Source of the DNA: an uncultured Eubacteriales bacterium
GTDB lineage: Bacteria; Bacillota; Clostridia; Oscillospirales; CAG-272
Direction: 5' to 3'
Length of the DNA stretch: 7,652 nucleotides
Assembly: GCA_949286815.1 (NCBI GenBank)
Contig: CASEEB010000102.1
Location: forward strand, 1-7,652
The notes beneath the pieces are model-generated. The model saw only the letters and a program-made list of their open reading frames with translations. It ran no database searches and was not told the origin of the DNA. Below, in pieces: positions 1 through 5,979 of this stretch. Made by a program: the position numbers and the translations under genes. How positions within the stretch are numbered: position 1 is the stretch's first letter; each line of letters opens with the position of its first letter.

Positions 1-64
1 TTGTGTGGAGAATTTTCGGCGGCAAGGGAGGATATTGAAGTATTTTTACCGGAGCAACTTTTAA
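1..64 (+). other. possible 3' tail of an upstream gene, frame uncertain
   Basis: The window opens upstream of a strong terminator, so a plus-strand gene probably ends here. Frame 2 is open from the edge and stops at TAA 62-64, 27 nt before the terminator stem, which is a natural distance. Its last residues would read ENFRRQGRILKYFYRSNF. Frame 3 stops earlier, at TGA 36-38, and is an alternative. Frame 1 stays open through the terminator, which makes it unlikely. The fragment is too short to assign a family, so no function is proposed. Confidence 0.2.
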
Positions 65-90
65 AACATAAGATACATAAGTTTTATTTT

Positions 91-131
91 AAAAACACGG
101 GAATTTTCGCAAGGATATTCCCGTGTTTTTT
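91..131 (+). terminator. strong intrinsic terminator
   Basis: A perfect 14-bp stem pairs 91-104 with 117-130, with core ACACGGGAAT against ATTCCCGTGT and a 12-nt loop at 105-116. The 3' arm runs into a T tract at 126-131. The 5' arm begins with a run of A, so the element could also work on the minus strand. It separates whatever lies upstream from the promoter at 184-212. Confidence 0.9.
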
Positions 132-183
132 ATTTGTTTTATTCTGTTATATAGAATCTTAATATTTTTTAACTATTTATAAC

Positions 184-212
184 TTGACAAAAGGTGTTGA
201 TTTTGTTACAAT
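184..212 (+). promoter_or_regulatory. sigma-A-type promoter for the HD-hydrolase/deoD unit
   Basis: A perfect -35 hexamer TTGACA lies at 184-189. After a 17-nt spacer, the -10 hexamer TACAAT at 207-212 matches TATAAT at five of six positions. Transcription would start near 219, leaving a leader of about 120 nt before the first gene. No other promoter of this quality is seen before the gene at 343. A 16-bp palindrome covers the -10, so the promoter may be repressed by a dimeric regulator. Confidence 0.8.
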
Positions 213-221
213 ATATTGTAA
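206..221. promoter_or_regulatory. perfect 16-bp palindrome over the -10, candidate operator
   Basis: TTACAATATATTGTAA is identical to its own reverse complement. It covers the whole -10 hexamer and the expected transcription start, the usual position for an operator whose bound dimer blocks RNA polymerase. No regulator gene is in the window. The site is AT-rich, so a chance palindrome created by the -10 itself is possible. Confidence 0.4.
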
Positions 222-342
222 TTATATGATTTTGATGCGATTGGAACCGACGCTGCGCAAAAGGTGTGGAACCTATTGTGAAAACATCCGGATTTTTGCT
301 TAAAGTGCCTTTGAACAGCGTTCTGAAGACAGGAGATTGCCG
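219..342 (+). promoter_or_regulatory. structured 5' leader of the HD-hydrolase gene
   Basis: This is the expected untranslated leader between the promoter and the ATG at 343. Distant parts can pair: ACGCTG 250-255 with CAGCGT 316-321 gives six perfect pairs. After a 2x2 internal loop, CAAAAGG 258-264 pairs with CCTTTG 308-313 with one bulged A, and weak G-U pairs may follow. The helix ends just before the ribosome binding site AGGAG at 331-335, leaving that site free in this fold. No known riboswitch class is recognised. Confidence 0.35.
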
Positions 343-936
343 ATGACAAATAGGGAAAGATTTCTTGAAATATACCGTTCACAGATTACACGAGAGGGCG
401 CGGACAAGTTGCTGTCCTATCTTTGCTCGGAAAACTGCGATTTTTTCACGGCTCCGGCGAGTACAAGGTATCACGGCGCGTATGAGGGCGGTTTGCTCGA
501 ACACAGTCTTAATGTTTACGACTGCCTTTGCGACATAATGAAAAGACCAAGGCTCAAGGATATGTATCAGATAGAGTACAGCAATGAAAGCATTGCCATC
601 TCGGCGTTGCTTCACGATATCTGCAAGACGAATTTTTACAAAGTCAGCTACAGAAACGCGAAGAATCCGGAGGGTAAGTGGGAGAGCGTTCCGTATTATA
701 CCATTGAGGACAGTCTGCCGTACGGTCACGGCGAAAAATCGGTTTACATAATATCGGGATATATGAAGCTTACGCGCGACGAGGCGTTTGCCATAAGATA
801 TCATATGGGTTTTTCGACAAATGATGACCCGGGTAATGTCGGAAAGGCGCTTGAGATGTTTCCGCTGGCATTCTTTTTGAACTGCGCGGATACCGAGGCG
901 GCCTATTTTATGGAAGGCTCGGGAAAAAAGACATAA
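343..936 (+). CDS. HD-domain phosphohydrolase
   Basis: This 197-aa protein belongs to the HD superfamily of metal-dependent phosphohydrolases. The expected ligands are visible: H54 in GGLLEHSL, the H91-D92 doublet in ALLHDICK, and D183 in NCADTEAAY. H129 and H154 could bind a second metal, and H44 lies in a conserved-looking RYHGAYEGG stretch. There is no signal peptide or membrane segment, so it is cytoplasmic. ATG 343 is chosen because AGGAG at 331-335 sits 7 nt upstream; a TTG at 337 would be too close. Proteins of this style occur in Firmicute chromosomes and phages and are usually annotated only as hydrolases. Placement 70 bp before deoD suggests a nucleotide or nucleotide-derived substrate, but that is inference; RNA or a cyclic nucleotide cannot be excluded. 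Confidence 0.88.
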   Translation: MTNRERFLEIYRSQITREGADKLLSYLCSENCDFFTAPASTRYHGAYEGGLLEHSLNVYDCLCDIMKRPRLKDMYQIEYSNESIAISALLHDICKTNFYKVSYRNAKNPEGKWESVPYYTIEDSLPYGHGEKSVYIISGYMKLTRDEAFAIRYHMGFSTNDDPGNVGKALEMFPLAFFLNCADTEAAYFMEGSGKKT

Positions 937-1006
937 TTTCTGAGTAAGTACGATAGATTTAAGATAATAATAGTTTTGATAAATTATTGAGAACGGAGAT
1001 AAAGCC

Positions 1007-1738
1007 ATGTCATTGTATCCTACTCCCCATATAGACGCATCCCCGGAGGACATTGCCAAAACGGTTCTTATGCCGGGAGACCCTTTGCGGTCGGAATTTA
1101 TCGCGAAAAATTATCTTGACTCTCCTGTGCTGTTCAACAACGTAAGGGGAGTGCAGGGATATACCGGTAAATACAGAGGCGTTCCGGTTTCGGTTATGGC
1201 AAGCGGAATGGGAATGCCCTCTATAGGCATATACAGTTACGAATTGTACAATTATTTCGGAGTTGAAAATATAATCAGAGTAGGCTCCGCCGGGGCCATG
1301 CAGGAAAATATTCGTTTAAGGGATATTGTGATGGGCATGGGAGCCTGTACCGAATCGGGGTTTGTAAATCAGTATCATTTGCCCGGAGTGTTTTCTCCGA
1401 TAGCGGATTTCAGACTGTTGTGCGCGGCTGTGGAACAGGCGAAAAAGCTCGGGGTTAATTACCATGTCGGAAATCTGCTGTCTTCCGACCATTTTTACTA
1501 TGACGACCCCGAGGATAATGTTAAGTGGAGAAAAATGCAGGTTATGGCTGTTGAGATGGAGGCAGCCGCGCTTTATATGAACGCGGCGAGAGCCGGCAAA
1601 TGTGCTCTTGCCATATGTACGGTTTCGGATCATCTCATAAGCCACGAGGCACTGACGACAGGCGAAAGGCAGACCTCATTTAATCAGATGATTGAGGTGG
1701 CGCTCAATACAGTGTATAGTTTATACGGCGGGTCTTGA
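1007..1738 (+). CDS. deoD: purine nucleoside phosphorylase, DeoD type
   Basis: DeoD reversibly splits purine (deoxy)ribonucleosides with phosphate into the free base and (deoxy)ribose 1-phosphate in cytoplasmic purine salvage. The 243-aa length matches the hexameric bacterial family. Hallmarks are in order: H8 in TPHIDA (reaches the neighbouring subunit's site), the phosphate-binding MPGDPLR with G24 and R28, R47 in NNVRG, RVGSAG with R91 and S94, the ribose-binding VEMEAAA with E183-M184-E185, and the base-site TVSDH with S207-D208, followed by R221. The catalytic Asp and Arg are therefore both present. GGAG at 995-998 lies 8 nt before the ATG. The gene follows the HD hydrolase by 70 bp with no clear terminator between them, so co-transcription is likely. 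Confidence 0.96.
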   Translation: MSLYPTPHIDASPEDIAKTVLMPGDPLRSEFIAKNYLDSPVLFNNVRGVQGYTGKYRGVPVSVMASGMGMPSIGIYSYELYNYFGVENIIRVGSAGAMQENIRLRDIVMGMGACTESGFVNQYHLPGVFSPIADFRLLCAAVEQAKKLGVNYHVGNLLSSDHFYYDDPEDNVKWRKMQVMAVEMEAAALYMNAARAGKCALAICTVSDHLISHEALTTGERQTSFNQMIEVALNTVYSLYGGS

Positions 1739-1907
1739 TATTTAAATTCGCATAAAACGATAAACTGTCATAAAGTTTGTTGTCTTAATACCCAAATTAA
1801 TTTGAATATTCGCCGGCTTGCGTTACCGTGAGTTGCCGCCGCGGTTGCGTACATCTGATTGTCGGAGTCGCGCGGGGAGTTTAGTTATTCTGAGGTGGTA
1901 TTATATT
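1739..1907 (+). promoter_or_regulatory. deoD-cdd intergenic region with a GC-rich hairpin
   Basis: No gene is seen in these 169 bases. The first half is AT-rich and holds a 12-bp perfect palindrome CAAATTAATTTG at 1793-1804. It also has a weak stem at 1758-1784 (nine pairs, two of them G-U), too weak to call a terminator. The second half is distinctly GC-rich. There 1819-1828 can pair with 1842-1851 (nine pairs, one T-T mismatch, 13-nt loop), about 55 nt before the cytidine deaminase start. No convincing promoter hexamers were found. The reading frame open across this part (from 1818) is judged accidental. Whether the hairpin regulates cdd or is only a spacer is unknown. Confidence 0.3.
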
Positions 1908-2327
1908 ATGAATGAAGAAATCAGACTTATGCTTGTGTCGGAAGCCGAAAAAATGCGTAAGGCGGCATACGCTCCGTATTCCGGTTTCTCCGTTGGGGCT
2001 GCGCTGTTGTGTAAAAACGGGAATATTTATAAGGGCGTTAATATTGAAAATTCTTCATTCGGCGCCGGAATATGCGCGGAGCGGAGCGCTTTCTGCGCGG
2101 CAATCTCCGCCGGAGAACAGGATTTTGAGGCTATCGCCGTGGCAGGGGGAAAATCCTTCGGTAAGCTGACGGATTACTGTCCGCCGTGCGGAATCTGCAG
2201 GCAGTTTATGACTGAATTCTGCGGAGGCGACTTTAAAATAATTCTCTCGGACGGGAAAAATATAAAGGAATTTGATCTGAGTTTTTTGGTGCCTGTCGGT
2301 TTTGATAAAAACAGATTCGGTATATGA
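1908..2327 (+). CDS. cdd: cytidine deaminase
   Basis: This enzyme hydrolytically deaminates cytidine and deoxycytidine to uridine and deoxyuridine in pyrimidine salvage. The 139-aa length fits the small tetrameric Firmicute class. The zinc site is complete: C56-A57-E58 in GICAERSAF provides one ligand and the catalytic Glu, and PCGICRQ provides C94 and C97. The nucleoside-binding NIEN (N45, E47) and the N-terminal YAPYSGFSVGAAL motif are present. ATG 1908 is chosen because GAGGTGG at 1892-1898 lies 9 nt upstream and the protein then begins like its family. An in-frame ATG at 1818 would add 30 residues of GC-rich, Arg-rich sequence unlike the family. Together with deoD it suggests a nucleoside-salvage locus, although a 169-bp gap separates the two. 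Confidence 0.96.
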   Translation: MNEEIRLMLVSEAEKMRKAAYAPYSGFSVGAALLCKNGNIYKGVNIENSSFGAGICAERSAFCAAISAGEQDFEAIAVAGGKSFGKLTDYCPPCGICRQFMTEFCGGDFKIILSDGKNIKEFDLSFLVPVGFDKNRFGI

Positions 2328-2355
2328 AGTTGTTCAAAAAGCTTTTCCCGGTGCC

Positions 2356-2547
2356 TCAGTTTTGCTTTCTTACACTTTTATATTCGTCATAGAATCTGTA
2401 ATAAGGACAGCGGTGAGTATTTTTATTTAAAAAGTCTGCCATTTCGTCTTCATCGAGTGCGACATTGCAGATATAGTCGCCGTAATCGTCGTCGTAGCCG
2501 TAAAATTCACAGCTTTCGCAGGTACAGGTGTTTTTGTTGTTTGACAT
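2356..2547 (-). CDS. small Cys-rich acidic protein, DUF6472-like
   Basis: This 63-aa protein has five cysteines. C10-x2-C13, C27 and C47 form a plausible four-Cys metal site, and C8 is extra. Recognisable blocks are CESCEFYGYDDD, DYICNVALDEDEM, CPYYRFYDEY and a basic KSVRKQN tail. The pattern resembles DUF6472, a family of unknown function common in Clostridia; I assign it from memory of the motif, not from a search. The protein is acidic in the middle, with no membrane segment or signal peptide. ATG at 2547 is chosen because GGAG (2555-2558 on the plus strand) lies 7 nt upstream; a longer in-frame start at 2604 would fall inside the promoter. It converges on cdd with a 28-bp gap and has its own promoter. 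A zinc-binding regulatory or structural role is only a guess. Confidence 0.85.
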   Translation of the reverse strand: MSNNKNTCTCESCEFYGYDDDYGDYICNVALDEDEMADFLNKNTHRCPYYRFYDEYKSVRKQN

Positions 2548-2575
2548 GTTTTTTCTCCGTTTGTAATTTGCTTTA

Positions 2576-2604
2576 ATTATATCATTTTTATGCTGTCCGG
2601 TCAA
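2576..2604 (-). promoter_or_regulatory. near-consensus promoter of the Cys-rich small protein
   Basis: Read on the minus strand, a -35 TTGACC (plus coordinates 2599-2604, five of six matches) is followed by a 17-nt spacer and a perfect -10 TATAAT (2576-2581). Transcription would begin near 2569, giving a leader of about 22 nt with the GGAG site inside it. The short, simple leader and strong hexamers suggest substantial, perhaps constitutive, expression. Confidence 0.82.
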
Positions 2605-2634
2605 GTATGTTTGGGAAGATACCGGAAAATAACG

Positions 2635-2662
2635 CTGACAGGATGTCTTGAAATATTGTAAA
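2635..2662 (+). promoter_or_regulatory. possible promoter for the membrane-protein/LRR/met run
   Basis: CTGACA at 2635-2640 matches the -35 consensus at five of six positions. TGTAAA at 2657-2662 matches the -10 at four of six, with a 16-nt spacer. Transcription would start near 2669, which fits better with a gene start at 2683 than at 2662. It is the best candidate found in this divergent intergenic region but is only moderate in quality. Confidence 0.33.
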
Positions 2663-3207
2663 TGAAAGGCAAGGTATTGAAATTGAGTGTGGTCGGAAAA
2701 TCAGGATTAAATATTAAAAGATTGATAGTGTGCATAATTATTTTGTCGGGCGTTATGGCTATACAGCTTTATTTGTATTGCACTTTTTTCCAGGATATTT
2801 ATGCGAAACTTGAGGAATCCGAAAATTCCATGACTAATTTTAAATGGCTGCTGGAGCATATTGTATATCTGATTCCGGTTGCGTCTGTCGCTCTTTTTCA
2901 GATGATTGCCTATTCGGGCGACGATATGGGCGGCGCGTATTCCGCAAAACACAGGGAACAGGCTGTCGAGGCGGTGTTTGTAATGCTGTTTACATTTTTG
3001 ATAATGCTGCCGTTTGTAATTATAAAGAGCAAAACGGGAGAGGCGCCCGACGCGGAGAAATTACAGGAGACTCAGAGCCTGATTGATATGACGACGATGT
3101 GGTTTGCGTATCAGTTTATTCCGTTTCTGATATTGATAATGTATCACAGCGTCAAAGGACATTCCGTGACAAACCCCGGGGAACAGACAGATGTGAAAGC
3201 GGTCTGA
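2662..3207 (+). CDS. unknown membrane protein with four predicted helices
   Basis: I do not recognise this 181-aa protein. Four hydrophobic segments stand out at about residues 21-43, 63-87, 101-123 and 146-166. They are separated by a short acidic stretch (LEESEN), a loop with AYSGDDMGGAYSAKHREQ, and a charged loop EAPDAEKLQETQ. The C-terminus is hydrophilic. The start is uncertain. ATG 2662 has no good ribosome binding site. TTG 2683 has AAGG at 2671-2674 eight nt upstream and would remove seven residues without touching the helices. The gene ends 27 bp before the LRR lipoprotein, so the two are probably co-transcribed and may act together at the membrane. No catalytic motif is visible, so no function is assigned. 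Confidence 0.75.
   Translation: MKGKVLKLSVVGKSGLNIKRLIVCIIILSGVMAIQLYLYCTFFQDIYAKLEESENSMTNFKWLLEHIVYLIPVASVALFQMIAYSGDDMGGAYSAKHREQAVEAVFVMLFTFLIMLPFVIIKSKTGEAPDAEKLQETQSLIDMTTMWFAYQFIPFLILIMYHSVKGHSVTNPGEQTDVKAV
2663..2676 (+). repeat. copy 1 of a 14-nt start-region repeat
   Basis: TGAAAGGCAAGGTA at the 5' end of the membrane-protein gene is identical to 7021-7034, just before the VanY-like gene. After the identity both continue with a similar AAATT..AGTG stretch, allowing one indel. The element contains the AAGG that would act as ribosome binding site for a start at 2683. Confidence 0.5.
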
Positions 3208-3234
3208 TACATGTAAATGAGGTGATATGAATAT

Positions 3235-4674
3235 ATGAAAATACCGTTGAGACTTATTTCCTTTTTTACTTCATCGCTTATATTAATGCTGCTTGTATGC
3301 GGTTGTGTGGCTGCTCCGGATAAAAACGGCGGAGATGAAAATCTGAGTGAAGAGGAAGAGACTTTCACCCCCGCTCCCGATGAGGCGCTTGACCCGGAAA
3401 TTCAGGCTGAATATGATAAATATAAAGAGAACGCGGGGCTGGCTTTCGGGACATACTCTCCCGCGAGCGCTTCGGATTTTGAGTACAGCGGCGAGGACGG
3501 AATTATAACGATATTAAAATATAAGGGCGGCGAGCGGGTCGTTGTGATTCCGGAGGAAATTGACGGGAAAACCGTGTCCGGGATTGAAGAAGGGGCTTTC
3601 TCGGACAGCACCGTGCGCGCGGTTTATGTGCCGGACAGTGTGGTTTTTATCGGCAGGGGAGCTTTTGAAAATTGCGACAGTCTTACCACCCTCAGACTGC
3701 CGATAATGGGGGACGGCGCGGAAAATACAAATTGCGGATATATATTCGGGGCTTTGACGTCGGACAGCAATACAGTGGCGGTGCCGGCGTCTCTTGAAAT
3801 GATAATTTTCGGTGAGAATGTTACCGAAGTCGAAGACAACGCGATGTCGGGATTTAAGAGTCTTAAGGCGGTTGTTTTTACCGATAAGCTTGTGAAAATC
3901 GGTCAGTTTGCCTTTTACGAAAATGAAGAGCTTTTATATGTTGACCTCGGTTCGTCTGTTAAAGAGGTAGGTGAATATGCGTTTGCGGATTGCGGGTCTG
4001 CCGTCAGGATAGAGCTTAGTGAGTCATGCGAAAAAATCGGTCTCGGCGCTTTTCTGAACTGTGAGTCACTGAAATATCTGACGCTGCCTTTTGTTGGAGG
4101 CAGCAATAACGAGAACACATTTTTCGGATATATTTTCGGCGCTGAGAATTATGAGTGGAATGATAATTTTGTCCCCGGATCCTTGAGCGATCTTACGTTG
4201 CTTGACACCTGTACCGAAATTTCGGATATGGCGTTTTCCGATTGTACGGGGCTTGTGAATGTGACCTTGCCGGAAAATCTGACTGAAATTGGAATCAGGG
4301 CATTTTACAACTGTTACTCAATACGAAGTATAAATATTCCGGATTCAGTGGAAAAAATCGGCAATGACGCGTTTTTTCAATGCAGAACTCTCGCTTCCGT
4401 CGAATTCGGAGAAGGCTCGGTCTTGAGAGAAATTGGCAAACAGGCGTTTTACGGGTGCGAGTCTCTCAAAAGTATCGTACTGCCGGACAGTGTTACGGTT
4501 ATCAACGCTTCTTCCTTTTTCGGTTGCAAATCCCTTGAAAGTGTCAGATTCAGTAATGTTCAGAGTATTGGCGAGGACGCGTTCGGAGGATGCGTATCCC
4601 TTAAGGAAGCGGACGCTATAGACGAGGAAAAAATTGAAGAGGGTAATTATTATTACACCTCGGTTATGAAATAA
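3235..4674 (+). CDS. BspA-type leucine-rich-repeat lipoprotein
   Basis: This 479-aa surface protein starts with a lipoprotein signal peptide: basic KIPLR, a hydrophobic core to residue 21, and lipobox V21-C22-G23-C24, with C24 the likely lipidated Cys. An acidic linker (about 29-65) follows, then LRR_5-type repeats from about 110 to 458 with the recurring pattern IG..AF..C.SL..V.LP.SV. Two repeats carry an insertion containing GYIFGA (about 157-187 and 285-316). Such repeats in gut bacteria commonly mediate binding to proteins or host surfaces; the ligand here is unknown. AGGTGA at 3220-3225 lies 9 nt before the ATG. The C-terminus ends shortly after the last repeat with no sortase motif, in keeping with lipid anchoring. 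It sits 27 bp after the membrane protein and 22 bp before metY. Confidence 0.92.
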   Translation: MKIPLRLISFFTSSLILMLLVCGCVAAPDKNGGDENLSEEEETFTPAPDEALDPEIQAEYDKYKENAGLAFGTYSPASASDFEYSGEDGIITILKYKGGERVVVIPEEIDGKTVSGIEEGAFSDSTVRAVYVPDSVVFIGRGAFENCDSLTTLRLPIMGDGAENTNCGYIFGALTSDSNTVAVPASLEMIIFGENVTEVEDNAMSGFKSLKAVVFTDKLVKIGQFAFYENEELLYVDLGSSVKEVGEYAFADCGSAVRIELSESCEKIGLGAFLNCESLKYLTLPFVGGSNNENTFFGYIFGAENYEWNDNFVPGSLSDLTLLDTCTEISDMAFSDCTGLVNVTLPENLTEIGIRAFYNCYSIRSINIPDSVEKIGNDAFFQCRTLASVEFGEGSVLREIGKQAFYGCESLKSIVLPDSVTVINASSFFGCKSLESVRFSNVQSIGEDAFGGCVSLKEADAIDEEKIEEGNYYYTSVMK

Positions 4675-4696
4675 TTTAAATCAAGAGGTTACAGAT

Positions 4697-5974
4697 ATGT
4701 CGAATTACAAAATTGATACCAAATGCATACAGTCGGGATATGTTCCCGAGAACGGGCAGCCCAGAGTATTGCCGATTTATCAGAGCACAACTTACAGATA
4801 TACAGACGCGGACAACCTTGGCGATTTGTTTGACCTGAAGGTAGAAGGTCATATGTATTCGAGAATTTCAAATCCCACACTTGCATGTGTCGAGGATAAG
4901 ATAGCCGACCTTGAGGGAGGCACCGGAGCTATGCTGGTTTCTTCGGGGCAGTCGGCAAACCTCTGCGCTGTGCTCAATATTACGTCGGCGGGTCAGAACA
5001 TTGTGGCGCTGTCGGAAATTTACGGCGGAACCGTCAATCTTTTCGCCGTAAGCTTAAAGAAGATGGGAATAGAGACAAGATTTGCCACCGAAGATATGAG
5101 CGATGAGGAAATTGACGCGTTGTTTGATGAAAACACAAGGCTTTTGTTCGGAGAAACAATCGCCAATCCCGCGCTCAGGGTGCTCGATATAGAAAGATTC
5201 GCGAAAATCGCTCATAGGCATAATGTCCCGCTTGTGGTTGACAATACTTTTCCCACACCGGTGCTGTGCCGTCCTTTTGAGTTCGGAGCGGATATAGTAA
5301 CGCACTCCACGACAAAATATATGGACGGTCATGCCACGGTACTCGGCGGGGTCATTGTGGACGGCGGTCGGTTTGACTGGACAGCGGGAGGTAAATATCC
5401 TGAGCTTACCACTCCGGACGAATCTTATCACGGCGTGGTGTATACGGAACAGTTCGGAAATAAAACAGCGTATATCACAAAGGCAAGAGTTCAGCTTCTG
5501 CGCGATTTCGGCTGTACAATGTCTCCTATGGCGGCGTTTATACTGAATCTCGGTCTTGAAACGCTTTCATTGAGAATGGAAAAGCACTGCCAGAACGCGC
5601 TTAAAGTGGCAAAGTACCTTAAGACCAATCCTCATGTCTCATGGATAAGTTACCCGGGACTTGAAGATGACAGTCAGTACCTGCTCGCCAAAAAATATCT
5701 GCCTGACGGATGCTGCGGAGTAATATCCTTTGGAGTTAAGGGCGGAAGGGAAAAAGCGGTTAAATTCATGAACGGACTGAAGCTTGCACAGATAGTCGTT
5801 CATGTAGCGGATGCCCGTACCTCGGTTTTGCATCCCGCGAGTACGACTCACCGCCAGCTTACCGACGAACAGCTCGTGGCAAGCGGCGTGCTTCCCGAAC
5901 AGGTCAGACTTTCGGTGGGAATAGAAAATCCGGACGATATTATATCTGACATAGCTCAGGCTCTTGAGCTGTAA
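4697..5974 (+). CDS. metY: O-acetylhomoserine sulfhydrylase (MetY type)
   Basis: This is a PLP enzyme of the Cys/Met metabolism family that joins O-acetylhomoserine and sulfide to form homocysteine and acetate. Seen in the 425-aa sequence: Y54-S-R56 (phosphate contact from the neighbouring subunit), SSGQSAN at 82-88, Y109, D182 in VVDNTF (pairs with the PLP ring nitrogen), the Schiff-base lysine K207 in HSTTKYMDGH, and R405 in VRLSVGIE for the substrate carboxylate. The long insert at about 229-275 and NLGLETLSLRMEKH favour the sulfhydrylase subgroup over the shorter cystathionine gamma-synthases. Methionine gamma-lyase activity is less likely, and metA next door argues against it. AGAGG at 4684-4688 lies 8 nt before the ATG. 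The gene is 22 bp after the LRR lipoprotein and 63 bp before metA. Confidence 0.93.
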   Translation: MSNYKIDTKCIQSGYVPENGQPRVLPIYQSTTYRYTDADNLGDLFDLKVEGHMYSRISNPTLACVEDKIADLEGGTGAMLVSSGQSANLCAVLNITSAGQNIVALSEIYGGTVNLFAVSLKKMGIETRFATEDMSDEEIDALFDENTRLLFGETIANPALRVLDIERFAKIAHRHNVPLVVDNTFPTPVLCRPFEFGADIVTHSTTKYMDGHATVLGGVIVDGGRFDWTAGGKYPELTTPDESYHGVVYTEQFGNKTAYITKARVQLLRDFGCTMSPMAAFILNLGLETLSLRMEKHCQNALKVAKYLKTNPHVSWISYPGLEDDSQYLLAKKYLPDGCCGVISFGVKGGREKAVKFMNGLKLAQIVVHVADARTSVLHPASTTHRQLTDEQLVASGVLPEQVRLSVGIENPDDIISDIAQALEL

Positions 5975-5979
5975 AAAAT

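Noticed and set aside
226..303. 25-codon leader ORF (starting MILMRLEPTLRKRC) upstream of the HD gene
   Set aside because: No ribosome binding site precedes it, the ATG lies only a few bases after the expected transcription start, and no amino-acid run suggests attenuation.
379..1059. 226-codon minus-strand open frame opposite the HD hydrolase and deoD
   Set aside because: It lies antisense to two well supported genes, shows no family motif or ribosome binding site, and is basic and repetitive in the way of antisense shadows.
1758..1784. Terminator after deoD
   Set aside because: The nine-pair stem is AT-rich with two G-U pairs and no following T run, too weak to claim.
1818..1907. Upstream ATG extending cytidine deaminase by 30 residues
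   Set aside because: The extension is unlike the family, comes from GC-rich non-coding sequence, and the ATG at 1908 has a much better ribosome binding site.
2328..2355. Bidirectional terminator between convergent cdd and the Cys-rich gene
   Set aside because: Only the loop-less palindrome AAAAGCTTTT is present, with no stable stem and T tract.
4653..4681. Possible promoter TTACAC-17-TTAAAT just before metY
   Set aside because: Both hexamers match at only four of six positions, and transcription would begin inside the metY ribosome binding site.
5054..5431. 125-codon minus-strand frame inside metY
   Set aside because: It is fully antisense to a conserved enzyme with intact catalytic residues and has no recognisable motif.
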